Origin: an uncultured Erythrobacter sp.
GTDB lineage: Bacteria > Pseudomonadota > Alphaproteobacteria > Sphingomonadales > Sphingomonadaceae
Direction of reading: 5' to 3'
DNA: 64,000 nucleotides
Assembly (NCBI RefSeq): GCF_958304185.1
Contig: NZ_OY284433.1
Coordinates: 310,001-374,000 of the forward strand
Shown in pieces: positions 19,485-30,608 of the stretch. Positions within the stretch are counted from its first letter, which is position 1. Each line of letters starts with the position of its first letter. The translations under genes and the position numbers were made by a program. Under the pieces are notes generated by a model, which worked only from the letters and a program-made list of their open reading frames with translations, was not told the origin of the DNA and did no database searches.

Positions 19485-19882
19485 GCAACTCCACGCAGAT
19501 AAGCGATGCGCGTGGGCCCGTCCCGGTGCGCACTAAATGTCGTAACCGGCGCGCTCTTGCGACGATTGTTGCACGCACACAACAGGGGCACGCAAAAAAT
19601 GCGCCTATCACAGGTTTGATCTTCCGCCGAATGCAACAGCGTGGAACAAGCGCATCAGGAGCCTTCGCAAGGGGTTCTCCACCGAACAATGGCACCGCCC
19701 GGTGTCAGGTTCAGGGGGTGATCGGACCGCAAGCTGGCAGCGGGGTGCCAGCGCGACCGATTGAACGATAGGGATTGGATCCCGGCAGCGAAGTTAGGGG
19801 GTCGCTGCCACAGCCCGCAAGGGTGGATCCGCACCGTTTCGTCACGTGGCGCCCGGGGTCGAAAGACCTCGGGCGTTATGTT
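19485..19882. other. gene-free 398-bp region with several perfect hairpins
   Basis: No convincing reading frame. Three hairpins are visible: CTGGCA/TGCCAG (19734-19739 with 19746-19751), GGCAGCGA/TCGCTGCC (19784-19791 with 19802-19809), and a 9-bp stem with one G-U pair closed by a GAAA loop (19852-19873). ATCGG (19721-19725) can also pair with CCGAT (19757-19761), enclosing the first hairpin. A structured RNA on the plus strand is possible. I do not recognise 6S, SRP, tmRNA or RNase P motifs. Confidence 0.3.
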
Positions 19883-20578
19883 TTATGGGTGGATGAGGCG
19901 GTGATCCTGATCGACCCGGGCGAAACAGGCCACCGAAATCGACGCAGCCCCAGCCTCGGCCAGCGCGGCAACGCAGGCTCTGCTGGTTGCTCCGCTGGTC
20001 AGCACATCATCCACCAGCACGACATCGCGCCCCGCCAAACGCGTCGACCTCGCAGTATTGAGCCGAATCGCCCCGCTCAGCGCCCGCTCGCGCGCCTGAC
20101 GCCCCAGCCCGCCGAGATTGGGCGTGCGCTTGTTCCGTAATAAAGCCTCAACCACGGGTTCGCCCTTCCCTAACCGCGCCAGCTCATGGGTCAGCAGGGC
20201 GGCCTGGTTGAACCCACGCTGCCACAGCCGCCAGCGATGGAGCGGGACCGGCACCAACACCGGCGGGGCACCCCCCGCCTGCGACTCGGGCAAGCGTGCC
20301 GCAATGAGCCGCGCGAGCAGCCGCGCCAGCGCAATCCGCCCGCCATGCTTGTAAGCCAGCACCAGCTTGCGCGAGGTCTCGTTGTAATATGTCGCCGCAT
20401 AGATCGGCACCGCGCCGACTTCGTTCTCGGTGGGGGTGGGCACCTCAAGGCTGCTCCAGCAATCGGTGCACAGCCCAGCCTGACTGGCAATCGCCACGCC
20501 GCACGAAGGACAGCGCGGGGGATAGAGCGCATCCACCACGGGTCCGAAATGTCTGGCAAAGCGTGCGACCGCGACCAT
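19883..20578 (-). CDS. ComF-family phosphoribosyltransferase-like protein
   Basis: 231 aa. N-terminal four-cysteine zinc ribbon (CPSCG ... CTDC), then the PRTase domain with the PRPP loop VVLVDDVLTSGAT. Text YKHGGRIALARLLARL and RGFNQAALLTHELAR is typical of ComF/GntX proteins linked to DNA uptake or use of external DNA. It is divergent from the methyltransferase gene with 56 bp between starts. Confidence 0.88.
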   Translation of the reverse strand: MVAVARFARHFGPVVDALYPPRCPSCGVAIASQAGLCTDCWSSLEVPTPTENEVGAVPIYAATYYNETSRKLVLAYKHGGRIALARLLARLIAARLPESQAGGAPPVLVPVPLHRWRLWQRGFNQAALLTHELARLGKGEPVVEALLRNKRTPNLGGLGRQARERALSGAIRLNTARSTRLAGRDVVLVDDVLTSGATSRACVAALAEAGAASISVACFARVDQDHRLIHP

Positions 20579-20634
20579 GGCGCAAGGTGTCGCACGGCTT
20601 GCACTGCGCTGGCAAGCACGGCAGGGCGCGAGCG

Positions 20635-21395
20635 ATGAATGCTCCCGCGATCCCCATGATATTCAGCGCCCAGCGTCGCACCCTGCGCCTCGCCCGCGCG
20701 CGGCACCGCGCGGCGGCTTCCGATGCGGCGCGCTTTATCGCCGAGGACATGATCGAGGACACGCTGGAGCGCCTTGCCTTCCTGCGCCACGAGCCTGCGC
20801 GGGCACTGGTGCTCGGCGATTCGACCGGGACACTTGCGGCATCCCTCCGGGTGCGCGGTGCGGCAGTCGAGGAACCGGCTGCGCTCGACCTTGAAGCGCC
20901 GCATCCCTTTGGCGGATATGAGCTGATCGTCGTGTTCGGCCTCCTCGATGCAGTGAACGACTTGCCCGGTGCGCTAATCCATCTGCGCAATGTGCTTGCT
21001 CCCGGCGGGTTGGTGATGACGCACTTCATCGGCGGCCAGAGCCTTCCTGCCCTGCGCGCCGCCATGTTCGCTGCCGAGCCCGACCGGCCAGCTGCCCGGA
21101 TTCATCCACTGGTCGATCCGCGCGCTGCGCCGGGGTTGCTCCAGCGCGCAGGGTGGAAGGACCCGGTGGTCGACACCCATACTCTGACGGTGCGCTACGC
21201 AAGCCTAGACCGCTTGGTCGCCGACCTGCGCGATCAGGGGCTTGGCAATGCGCTCGCGAAGCCTGCTGCACCGCTTGGCAAGGCTGCCCTCGCCCGCGCC
21301 CGCACCGCCTTTGCCGCGCGCGCCGACGCTGATGGCAAGACCGCCGAGACCTTCGAGATCATCACCCTGACCGGCAGGCGCTCGCTCGCCGGAAC

Positions 21396-21399
<4 letters not shown>
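20635..21399 (+). CDS. SAM-dependent methyltransferase, BioC/NDUFAF5-like
   Basis: 254 aa from ATG 20635. N-terminus IFSAQRRTLRLARARHRAAA is typical of the NDUFAF5/BioC-like group. Weak SAM motifs (ALVLGDSTGTLAA, LAPGGLVMTHFIGGQSLPAL) are present. It may methylate a malonyl-acyl carrier or modify a protein arginine; no biotin genes are near. Its end overlaps the PPDK gene end by 4 nt. Confidence 0.75.
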
Positions 21400-24068
<2,669 letters not shown>

Positions 24069-24091
24069 GGCAGTCCCCGGTTGGTGCGGCG

Positions 24092-24182
24092 AAGTTGACA
24101 AAGTTGACACCGTGTCAAGCGCCAAATCTGACAACAAGCCCTTGAATTCACTATGCTATCATGCCGAAAATCGAAGTTGACA
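24092..24182. promoter_or_regulatory. repeated AAGTTGACA sites upstream of ppdK
   Basis: Two head-to-tail copies of the 9-mer AAGTTGACA (24092-24100 and 24101-24109), an inverted TGTCAA (24113-24118), and a third full copy at 24174-24182. They lie in the 135-bp gap between ppdK and glyS. They may be regulator sites or, on the plus strand, -35-like hexamers. The role is not shown. Confidence 0.35.
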
Positions 24183-24203
24183 CTTGGCGTGGTGGCGGGG
24201 GGG

Positions 24204-26672
24204 CTACCCCTCGATCCGGCTGAAATCGGCGACCCGGTGGACCGCATCGCGGAAACGCGCCAGCAGCGCAAGCCGCGCGGCGCGCTTGTTCGCATCCGCG
24301 TCGTTGACGGTCACCTCTTCAAAGAACCGGTCGATCGGAGCGCGCAAGGTGGCGAGCGCTGCCATCGCATCGGCGAACTTCTCGCCCTCAACCGCCTGCG
24401 CAGCGCGCGGGGCGGCGGCATCAAGCGCGTCGATCAGCGCCTTTTCGGCCGGTTCGGGCGTGTAGGAAAGTGCGGCGGCGGCGAGCGCGCTTTCCGCGAC
24501 GATATCGCCGATATCGGGATCATCGACCATCGCCAGCGGGTCTTCCTCGCCGGTCTGTTCAATTCCGTCGATCTGCTCCGTCATGCCAGCGAAAGTTGGC
24601 ACCTCGGGCGATTGCGCGTCGCCGCCTGAGGCCCCAGCTTTCGCTGGGGTGACGGGGTAATTTTCCTTCTTCAAGATATTCGCCGCGCGCTTGTAGCCTG
24701 CGAGGAGGTTGGTGCCGTCCTCGGTCGTAACAAAGGCTTGCAGCGCATGGACGCGGGCGAGCAAGCGGACAAGATCGTCCTCCTCGCCGAGCGCAAACAC
24801 CGCGTCGATCAGGTCGTGGCGAACGCCGGCTTCGCGCTGCTGGACTTTGAGGCGGTCGGCGAAGAAGTCGAGGATCGCATTTCGAGATTCAACGACGCTA
24901 TAGAGGACGAATGGATATTCACTCGATCCGTCTCCTTGTCCCTTTATCCCTCGACGGTCGCTATGATCTGAAGGAGGGACTGTGACCATGCGATCAAAGT
25001 CTCCAATGATTTGAGCAATCCCATCAATCAGTGAGAATCGCAGCCCATTCTCTTGTATCAAAGCCGCGATGCCGATCGCAGCACGCCTCAATGCAAACGG
25101 GTCTTTGGAGCCGGTTGGACGGTTGTCTGTTGCGAATAGAGCAGCCAACGTATCCAGCTTATCCGCCAGCGAGACCGCTACGGTCACCGGAGCCGTGGGC
25201 ACATCATCGCCCTGCCCGACCGGTTTGTAGTGATCGCGGATCGCCTCGGCGACCTCCTGCGGCAGGCCTTCCTTGGTGGCGTAGTAGCCGCCCATCAGGC
25301 CCTGCAATTCGGGGAATTCGCCGACCATTTCGGTGACGAGATCGGCCTTGCACAGGCGTGCGGCCTGTTCGGCGAGGTTGGCGAGCTTCTCCCTCTCCCC
25401 TTCAGGGGAGAGGGTCGGGGAGAGGGGGCGTTGGGCAGAGGTGGACGCGCTCGCCCCCTCTCCCAACCCTCTCCCCTGAAGGGGAGAGGGCTTTATGATC
25501 CCCTCCTCACACAACCACCGCGCCAGCTTCGCCACCCGTTCCACCTTGTCGGCGACCGAGCCCAGCTTCTCATGGAACGTAATCCGCGACAGCTTCTTCG
25601 CGTGCTCCGCAAGCGATGTCTTCTGATCCTGCTCCCAGAAGAAGCGGGCATCGGACAGGCGCGCGGCGAGCACCTTGCGGTTGCCGTTCACCACCACTGC
25701 GGGGTCAATCGCGTCGATATTCGCGGTGCAGATAAAGGCGTTGGCCAATTGGTGAGTCCCCGCGGAAGCGGGGACCTCCTGGGGTTGAACTCCATCGCCT
25801 GAGGCCCCCGCCTGCGCGGGGGCGCACGTGGCGACGAAATACTTCTGGTTCACCCGCGCGGTGAGCTGGATGACCTCGGGCGGCACGTCGAGGAACGCCT
25901 CGTCAAAGCGGCCGAGCAGCGGCACGGGCCATTCGGTGAGGCCCGCATTCTCGATCACCAACCCTTCGTCGGCAACCAGTGTCAGGCCCGCCTCGGCAGC
26001 GACCTTGGCTGCGCCGTCGCGGATCACTTGGCAGCGTTCGGAGAAATGGACGACCACATGGGCCGCGCGCAGGGTTTCGATATAGCTCCCGGCATGGGCG
26101 ATCTCGACCGGTCCGGAATGATGGAAGCGGTGCCCCATCGTCGTACGCCCGCTCGCGATGCCGTCGATCTCGCAAGGGACGACCGCGCCGTCCAGCAGGG
26201 CGATGATCCCCGAGAGCGGACGCACCCAGCGCAGGGACTCGGTGCTGAGCGACGCTGCGCTCCAGCGCATCGATTTGGGCCAGGGAAAGGCGCGGATGAT
26301 CCCGGGGATGGTTTCGGCCAGAACCGCTGCGGTTTCGCGCCCGGGCTTCTCGACCACGGCGAAATAGACGCCGTCACGCTGGGTCAGCTGATCGGCTGTG
26401 AGGCCGACCTTGCGCAGGAAACCCTCCAGCGCCTGCGGCGGCGCGCCGACCTTTGGCCCCTTGGTTTCCTCGCTCACAGCCTTGGTTGCCAGCGGCAGGT
26501 CTTTGGCAATCAGGGCCAAGCGGCGCGGCGTGGCGAAGGTCTCGATCGAACCCACCGGCAAACCGGCTTTGGCGAGGGCATCGGCAAACAGACGTGCCAG
26601 ATCCTCCTTGGCCTTCGGTTGCATCCGGGCGGGGATTTCCTCGCAGCGCAGTTCGAGCAGGAAGTCAGCCAT
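24204..26672 (-). CDS. glyS: glycine--tRNA ligase beta subunit with three repeat-derived insertions
   Basis: 822 aa from ATG 26672, which shares one base with the glyQ stop (TGATG). About 80 residues longer than expected because three palindromic repeat elements are translated in frame: residues about 282-307 (APAQAGASGDGVQPQEVPAS), 395-427 (PSPLQGRGLGEG ... PLSPTLSPEGER) and 674-697 (VTPAKAGASGGDAQSPEVPT). The flanking text is normal GlyS (ADFLLELRCEEIPARM, LANAFICTANIDAID, ADLVTEMVGEFPELQG). No stop or frameshift results, so the enzyme is presumably functional with tolerated loops. Confidence 0.93.
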   Translation of the reverse strand: MADFLLELRCEEIPARMQPKAKEDLARLFADALAKAGLPVGSIETFATPRRLALIAKDLPLATKAVSEETKGPKVGAPPQALEGFLRKVGLTADQLTQRDGVYFAVVEKPGRETAAVLAETIPGIIRAFPWPKSMRWSAASLSTESLRWVRPLSGIIALLDGAVVPCEIDGIASGRTTMGHRFHHSGPVEIAHAGSYIETLRAAHVVVHFSERCQVIRDGAAKVAAEAGLTLVADEGLVIENAGLTEWPVPLLGRFDEAFLDVPPEVIQLTARVNQKYFVATCAPAQAGASGDGVQPQEVPASAGTHQLANAFICTANIDAIDPAVVVNGNRKVLAARLSDARFFWEQDQKTSLAEHAKKLSRITFHEKLGSVADKVERVAKLARWLCEEGIIKPSPLQGRGLGEGASASTSAQRPLSPTLSPEGEREKLANLAEQAARLCKADLVTEMVGEFPELQGLMGGYYATKEGLPQEVAEAIRDHYKPVGQGDDVPTAPVTVAVSLADKLDTLAALFATDNRPTGSKDPFALRRAAIGIAALIQENGLRFSLIDGIAQIIGDFDRMVTVPPSDHSDRRGIKGQGDGSSEYPFVLYSVVESRNAILDFFADRLKVQQREAGVRHDLIDAVFALGEEDDLVRLLARVHALQAFVTTEDGTNLLAGYKRAANILKKENYPVTPAKAGASGGDAQSPEVPTFAGMTEQIDGIEQTGEEDPLAMVDDPDIGDIVAESALAAAALSYTPEPAEKALIDALDAAAPRAAQAVEGEKFADAMAALATLRAPIDRFFEEVTVNDADANKRAARLALLARFRDAVHRVADFSRIEG
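24581..24653. repeat. palindromic repeat element, family A, inside glyS
   Basis: 73 bp with degenerate terminal arms (GCCAGCGAAAGTTGGC at the left, CCCCAGCTTTCGCTGGGG at the right) and the internal core GCCTGAGG. Related to the intergenic copy at 33585-33664. Confidence 0.8.
25391..25490. repeat. palindromic repeat element, family B, inside glyS
   Basis: 100 bp bounded by two hairpins with the same 10-bp arms: CCCTCTCCCC-TTCA-GGGGAGAGGG at 25391-25414 and CCCTCTCCCC-TGAA-GGGGAGAGGG at 25467-25490. The central part is not conserved with the mutL copy. Confidence 0.85.
25752..25827. repeat. palindromic repeat element, family A variant, inside glyS
   Basis: About 76 bp. Left arm GTCCCCGCGGAAGCGGGGAC, right arm GCCCCCGCCTGCGCGGGGGC, and the same internal GCCTGAGG core as the 24581 copy. 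The arms have diverged from the GAAAGCTGGG type but keep their pairing. Confidence 0.7.
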
Positions 26673-27604
26673 CAGACGAGACTCCACCCCGGATATTTCG
26701 CTGCCCACTCCGGCGTCATCTTTTCCGCGTAAGCCTCACACGACGACCGCGCCAGATCGCGCACCCGGCCCATGTAGCTGGCGCGTTCCTGCACGGAGAT
26801 CACGCCGCGCGCTTGCAGCAGGTTGAACACATGGCTCGCTTCGACCGCCTGCTCATAGGCGGCGATGGGCACGCCTGCGCCGAGGGCATTGCGGCACTCG
26901 GCCTCGGCCTTGGCGAAGAGGTCGAACAGCGCATCTGTATCCGCGACCTCGAAGTTCCACTTCGACATCTGGCGCTCGTTCTCAAGGAACACGTCGCCAT
27001 AGCTGACGCCCGAGGAATTGAACGCCAGATCGTAGACGTTGTCGACGCCCTGAATATACATCGCCAGCCGCTCAAGCCCGTAAGTCAGCTCGCCAGCGAC
27101 CGGCTTGCAATCGAAGCCGCCCATTTGCTGGAAATAGGTGAACTGGGTGACTTCCATCCCGTCGCACCACACCTCCCAGCCCAGCCCCCACGCGCCGAGC
27201 GTCGGCGATTCCCAGTCGTCCTCGACAAAGCGGATGTCGTGGGCCAGCGGGTCGATGCCGATGGCGCCGAGGCTCTTGAGATAGAGCTCCTGGATGTCGC
27301 TGGGTGATGGCTTCAGGATCACCTGATACTGGTAGTAGTGCTGCAACCGGTTGGGGTTTTCGCCATAGCGCCCGTCGGTCGGGCGGCGGCAGGGCTGGAC
27401 GAACGCCGCGTTCCACGGCTCCGGCCCGAGCGCGCGCAGCGTGGTCGCGGTGTGGAACGTCCCGGCGCCCATGCGCATGTCATAGGGCTGGAGGATGACA
27501 CAGCCCGCCTCGGCGCTCCAGAAGTCATGGAGCGTCAGGATCATGTCCTGAAACGAACGCGCCGGATCGCGCGGAGCAGGCTTGTAAAGGGGTGCAGCGG
27601 TCAT
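26672..27604 (-). CDS. glyQ: glycine--tRNA ligase alpha subunit
   Basis: 310 aa. Diagnostic text: [59 protein letters not shown] and [11 protein letters not shown]. Forms the alpha2beta2 glycyl-tRNA synthetase with GlyS, whose start overlaps this stop by one base. Essential, cytoplasmic. Confidence 0.96.
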   Translation of the reverse strand: MTAAPLYKPAPRDPARSFQDMILTLHDFWSAEAGCVILQPYDMRMGAGTFHTATTLRALGPEPWNAAFVQPCRRPTDGRYGENPNRLQHYYQYQVILKPSPSDIQELYLKSLGAIGIDPLAHDIRFVEDDWESPTLGAWGLGWEVWCDGMEVTQFTYFQQMGGFDCKPVAGELTYGLERLAMYIQGVDNVYDLAFNSSGVSYGDVFLENERQMSKWNFEVADTDALFDLFAKAEAECRNALGAGVPIAAYEQAVEASHVFNLLQARGVISVQERASYMGRVRDLARSSCEAYAEKMTPEWAAKYPGWSLV

Positions 27605-27679
27605 GGCGGCTCGCCATGGCCGAACACCCCATTTGCGTCAATGCCGCAGCGCAGCACCACAGGAAGCGGGTAGTGGCAG

Positions 27680-27778
27680 GTCAGGCGATAGTGACACAAA
27701 GTCAGGTTATCTTGACATAGTCAGCGAATCGCGACATATAGTCAGGCATACCTGACAATCCGGTCAGGTCGATGTGAT
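27680..27778 (+). promoter_or_regulatory. array of five 16-bp operator-like sites with an embedded promoter
   Basis: Sites of the form GTCAGG-N6-TGAC start at 27680, 27701, 27720, 27741 and 27763, that is every 19-22 bp or two helix turns. Site 4 (GTCAGGCATACCTGAC) is a perfect palindrome; site 2 is GTCAGGTTATCTTGAC; site 3 and site 5 are degenerate. A -35-like TTGACA (27712-27717) and -10-like TATAGT (27737-27742) lie within sites 2-4. The array ends 11 bp before the 39-aa gene. The XRE protein encoded just downstream is the obvious candidate binder. Confidence 0.6.
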
Positions 27779-27789
27779 GGAGTTTTGTG

Positions 27790-27909
27790 ATGACAGCACT
27801 TCTTGAAACGATCTGCGTCAAGCGTTGGCAGGTCTTCGCCATGCTGGGCCTGAGCGGCTACGCTGCCGGTAATCTGGTTGCCAAGGCGGTGGGCGCGTTG
27901 GGTTTTTGA
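27790..27909 (+). CDS. 39-aa single-helix membrane peptide
   Basis: ATG 27790 with GGAG 7 nt upstream, stop TGA 27907-27909, only 4 nt before the XRE start. Sequence begins MTALLETICVKRWQVFAMLG and continues with LSGYAAGNLVAKAVGALGF: a hydrophobic helix with a small basic cluster (KRW) at its N-terminal side. The ribosome site, the tight spacing and the position directly behind an operator array support it as a real gene. Not recognised as a known family. Confidence 0.55.
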   Translation: MTALLETICVKRWQVFAMLGLSGYAAGNLVAKAVGALGF

Positions 27910-27913
27910 CCTG

Positions 27914-28114
27914 ATGAAAAACCGCCTCAAAGTTCTGCGCGCTGAACGCGATTGGTCACAGGCGGAACTCGCCGGCCGGCTCGACGTGTCGCGGCAGGCG
28001 GTCAATGCGATCGAGACCGGCAAGCACGATCCGTCCCTACCCCTCGCCTTCCGCATCGCACGCCTGTTCGCCATGCGGATCGAGGACATCTTCGATGATG
28101 GAGACAGCGAATGA
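27914..28114 (+). CDS. small XRE-family transcriptional regulator
   Basis: 66 aa, just one helix-turn-helix (MKNRLKVLRAERDWSQAELA, recognition helix SRQAVNAIETGKHDP) plus an acidic tail. Start ATG 27914 is chosen because the protein families of this size begin MKNRLKVLR. Overlaps the next gene as ATGA. With the upstream membrane peptide and downstream membrane protein it forms a three-gene unit behind the GTCAG array, suggesting autoregulation. Confidence 0.85.
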   Translation: MKNRLKVLRAERDWSQAELAGRLDVSRQAVNAIETGKHDPSLPLAFRIARLFAMRIEDIFDDGDSE

Positions 28115-28566
28115 TCTGGAAGTCACAGGTCGGTGAGCCCGGTCCTGGCGAATTGCGGACCCGGCAGCGCCGCCGCACGCAAATGCTCTATATCGGCCTC
28201 GCGTCAGCCATCGGCGGCATCATCGGCTTTGCCACCGGCTTTTTCGATCAGGGCGATGGCAACCTGTTCGGCGGAGACTGGGACAAGCTCAAGCTGCCGC
28301 CACTGCTGGCGGTCGGTCTGGCTGTCCTGCTGCTGGGCGCGTTTCTCGCTTTGCCGCTCTATGGCTTCAAAATGATCGATGATTACAAGCGCGAGCACAA
28401 TCTTGTCGCCTTTACCGGCGGTTGCCTGGCCGTTATCGCAGGCTTTCCGGTGTGGGCGGTGCTCCATGCTGGGGAGTTGGTGCCGGCACCCCATGCCTTC
28501 GGGATCTTTGCCATCGCCTATGTCGCGATGTTGGGGTCCTTCCTGTTTGCCCGCTGGCGGCTGTGA
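28111..28566 (+). CDS. four-helix inner-membrane protein linked to XRE regulator
   Basis: 151 aa. A basic N-terminus (RTRQRRRTQ) is followed by four hydrophobic segments at about residues 25-45, 62-86, 97-117 and 128-148. No catalytic motif is seen. Such membrane proteins often follow a small XRE gene in sphingomonads, which suggests the pair senses and controls membrane state, but the function is unknown. Confidence 0.65.
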   Translation: MIWKSQVGEPGPGELRTRQRRRTQMLYIGLASAIGGIIGFATGFFDQGDGNLFGGDWDKLKLPPLLAVGLAVLLLGAFLALPLYGFKMIDDYKREHNLVAFTGGCLAVIAGFPVWAVLHAGELVPAPHAFGIFAIAYVAMLGSFLFARWRL

Positions 28567-28621
28567 GCCCGCCGCTATCCTTCGCTCCCCCTTCCCCTTC
28601 CCCTTTGAAAGGAACCACCCG

Positions 28622-29533
28622 ATGAAATTCGCTTCACTGCTTGCTCTGACCGCTGCCCCCTTTGCGCTGCTGGCCGCCAGCCCCGCTCTGGCTGACAATC
28701 ATGCCGCAACCGAAACCGCCGCTGCGCCCGCTGCCAAGGGCCCCGCGCTGTGGAAGGTCGCGGATGCGGACACCACCATCTACCTGTTCGGCACCGTCCA
28801 CGTCCTTCCCGCAGGGATCGAGTGGTATGATGACACCATCGCCAAGGCGCTCACGGGTTCGGACATGATCGTGACCGAAATCCCGATGGACGCGGCAAGC
28901 GAAGCGGCGATGGGGCAGCTTGCCGTTAGCAAGGGCAAATTGCCCGCAGGCACCACCTTGCGCTCGCTGCTGACGCCGGAGCAGACGGCCACCTACGAAG
29001 CCGCCTTGGCCAAGCTCAGCATTCCGGCTCCGGCGTTTGATGAGTTCAAGCCGTGGATGACCGGGCTCACCATGTCGCTGATCCCGCTCATGCAGCAGGG
29101 CTACACCCCGGGCGCGGGTGTCGAGAAGGTGCTGCTGTCCAAGGTCGGCGACAAGCCGCAGGGCGCGCTGGAGACGGCGGAGTTCCAGCTCGGCATTTTT
29201 GACGGGATGGATCAGGCCGCGCAGATCACCTTTATGATGGAAGCCATCGAAAGCATGGACGAAACCGCGCCGATGCTGAACCGGATGGTCGCCGAATGGG
29301 CCGAGGGCGATGCCGACGAACTCGCTGCCATCATGAACGAAGGCATGACCGATCCCGCCGTTGCCGACGCCCTGCTCTACAGCCGCAACGCCAACTGGGC
29401 CGAGTGGGTCGACGCTCGGCTTGACCAGCCCGGCACGGTGTTCGTCGCGGTTGGTGCAGGTCACCTTGCCGGTGCCCAGAGCGTGCAGGATTACCTCGCG
29501 CAAAAAGGCATCACCGTAAGCCGCGTGAAGTGA
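28622..29533 (+). CDS. TraB/GumN-family exported protein
   Basis: 303 aa with a signal peptide (MKFASLLALTAAPFALLAASPALA). TraB/GumN signatures: LWKVADADTTIYLFGTVHVLP with the GxxH motif, and the C-terminal FVAVGAGHLAGAQSVQDYLA (second GxxH). This family is related to Tiki-type metalloproteases; the two GxxH motifs and conserved acidic residues are intact. Followed 16 bp later by a paralogue. Confidence 0.88.
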   Translation: MKFASLLALTAAPFALLAASPALADNHAATETAAAPAAKGPALWKVADADTTIYLFGTVHVLPAGIEWYDDTIAKALTGSDMIVTEIPMDAASEAAMGQLAVSKGKLPAGTTLRSLLTPEQTATYEAALAKLSIPAPAFDEFKPWMTGLTMSLIPLMQQGYTPGAGVEKVLLSKVGDKPQGALETAEFQLGIFDGMDQAAQITFMMEAIESMDETAPMLNRMVAEWAEGDADELAAIMNEGMTDPAVADALLYSRNANWAEWVDARLDQPGTVFVAVGAGHLAGAQSVQDYLAQKGITVSRVK

Positions 29534-29549
29534 TCGGGGCACTGCCGCG

Positions 29550-30479
29550 ATGACCACGGAACGGGGGGCGGGATTGCTGACTGCGGTGCGCACTGCCGCC
29601 GCTGCGATCCTTGCCCCCCTCCTCCTCTTTGGTCTTGCCGGATGCAGCGATGCACCCGGCGAGGCCGCAGCGGACACGGCCCCGCCCAATCCGCTGCTCT
29701 ATGAAATCGCCTCGGCCGATGGAACGGTGGAGGGCTGGATGGTCGGCACAATCCATGCCCTCCCCGACGATACCGACTGGCGCACGCCCGCGATCACCCA
29801 GGCGACCGACGCCGCCGACCTGCTGGTGGTCGAGATCGCCGGACTGGATGATGGTGAGCGGGTCGCCGGGACCTTCAAGGAGCTGAGCACCACGCCGGGC
29901 CTGCCTCCCCTCGAACAAAGACTGCCGGACGATCTGGCCACCCCGCTCAACGACTTGCTGGAGCGCGGCGGGATCGAACGCACGCGCTTTGCCGCAGTCG
30001 AAACCTGGGCGGCGGCGATCATGCTGGCGCAGGTCGATGCGACGGGCGATCCGGCCAATGGGGTCGACCGCGCGCTCATCAATGACTTTGCCGGCCGTCC
30101 GGTGCGCGAGCTGGAGGGCGCTGCGGCGCAGCTTTCAATCTTCGACCGCCTGCCTGAAACGCAGCAGCGCACGATGCTCGCCGCCGTGGTGCGGGGGAGC
30201 GAGGCCGCGCGCAAGGACCCCGCCCGGCTCCAGCGCGCATGGCTGGCTGGTGATGCTGCGACGATCGAACAATCCACCCACGAGGGCTTTCTGGCCGATC
30301 CCGCGTTGCGCGCCGCGTTGCTCACGGACCGCAATCGGCGCTGGGCCGCTACACTCGCCCCGCTGCTGCAAGAGGCCCCCCTCCCCTTGATCGCCGTCGG
30401 CACAGCCCACCTTGTCGGGCCGGATGGGTTGGCCGCTCTGCTTGAGGCGCAAGGCTACCTTATCCGGCGCCTGCCCTGA
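29550..30479 (+). CDS. TraB/GumN-family lipoprotein, tandem paralogue
   Basis: 309 aa. Lipobox LFGLAGC with Cys32 after a long signal sequence. GTIHALP and VGTAHLVGPDGLAALLEAQG carry the two GxxH motifs of TraB/GumN proteins. Second copy of a tandem pair; this one is anchored to a membrane while the first is soluble. Confidence 0.85.
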   Translation: MTTERGAGLLTAVRTAAAAILAPLLLFGLAGCSDAPGEAAADTAPPNPLLYEIASADGTVEGWMVGTIHALPDDTDWRTPAITQATDAADLLVVEIAGLDDGERVAGTFKELSTTPGLPPLEQRLPDDLATPLNDLLERGGIERTRFAAVETWAAAIMLAQVDATGDPANGVDRALINDFAGRPVRELEGAAAQLSIFDRLPETQQRTMLAAVVRGSEAARKDPARLQRAWLAGDAATIEQSTHEGFLADPALRAALLTDRNRRWAATLAPLLQEAPLPLIAVGTAHLVGPDGLAALLEAQGYLIRRLP

Positions 30480-30608
30480 GGGCTCCGGCCTAAAGCGGTT
30501 GCCAAACCGGCCTTCTCTCTCTAAGGGCCCGCGCTTCGGCGCTCCGGTCATCCCTGGAGGCGGTGCGCTCGATGACTACCTTCAAACACGCATTCGAAAG
30601 GCACGATT

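Noticed and set aside
19469-19771. Small plus-strand protein of about 100 codons in the gap after hisI
   Set aside because: No ribosome site, no hydrophobic or domain pattern, and it overlaps the hisI start.
24069-24137. Longer PPDK start at 24137
   Set aside because: The added residues are not PPDK-like and contain the AAGTTGACA repeats; MTLKTVYVFGG at 24068 fits the family.
24581-25827. CRISPR array from the repeated units in glyS
   Set aside because: The repeats differ in sequence and spacing, lie in a coding gene and are individually palindromic; no regular spacers or cas genes.
27680-27778. CRISPR or iteron origin from the GTCAG repeats
   Set aside because: Units are 16 bp with only 3-6 bp between, too short for CRISPR; no replication gene nearby, while a regulator gene follows directly.
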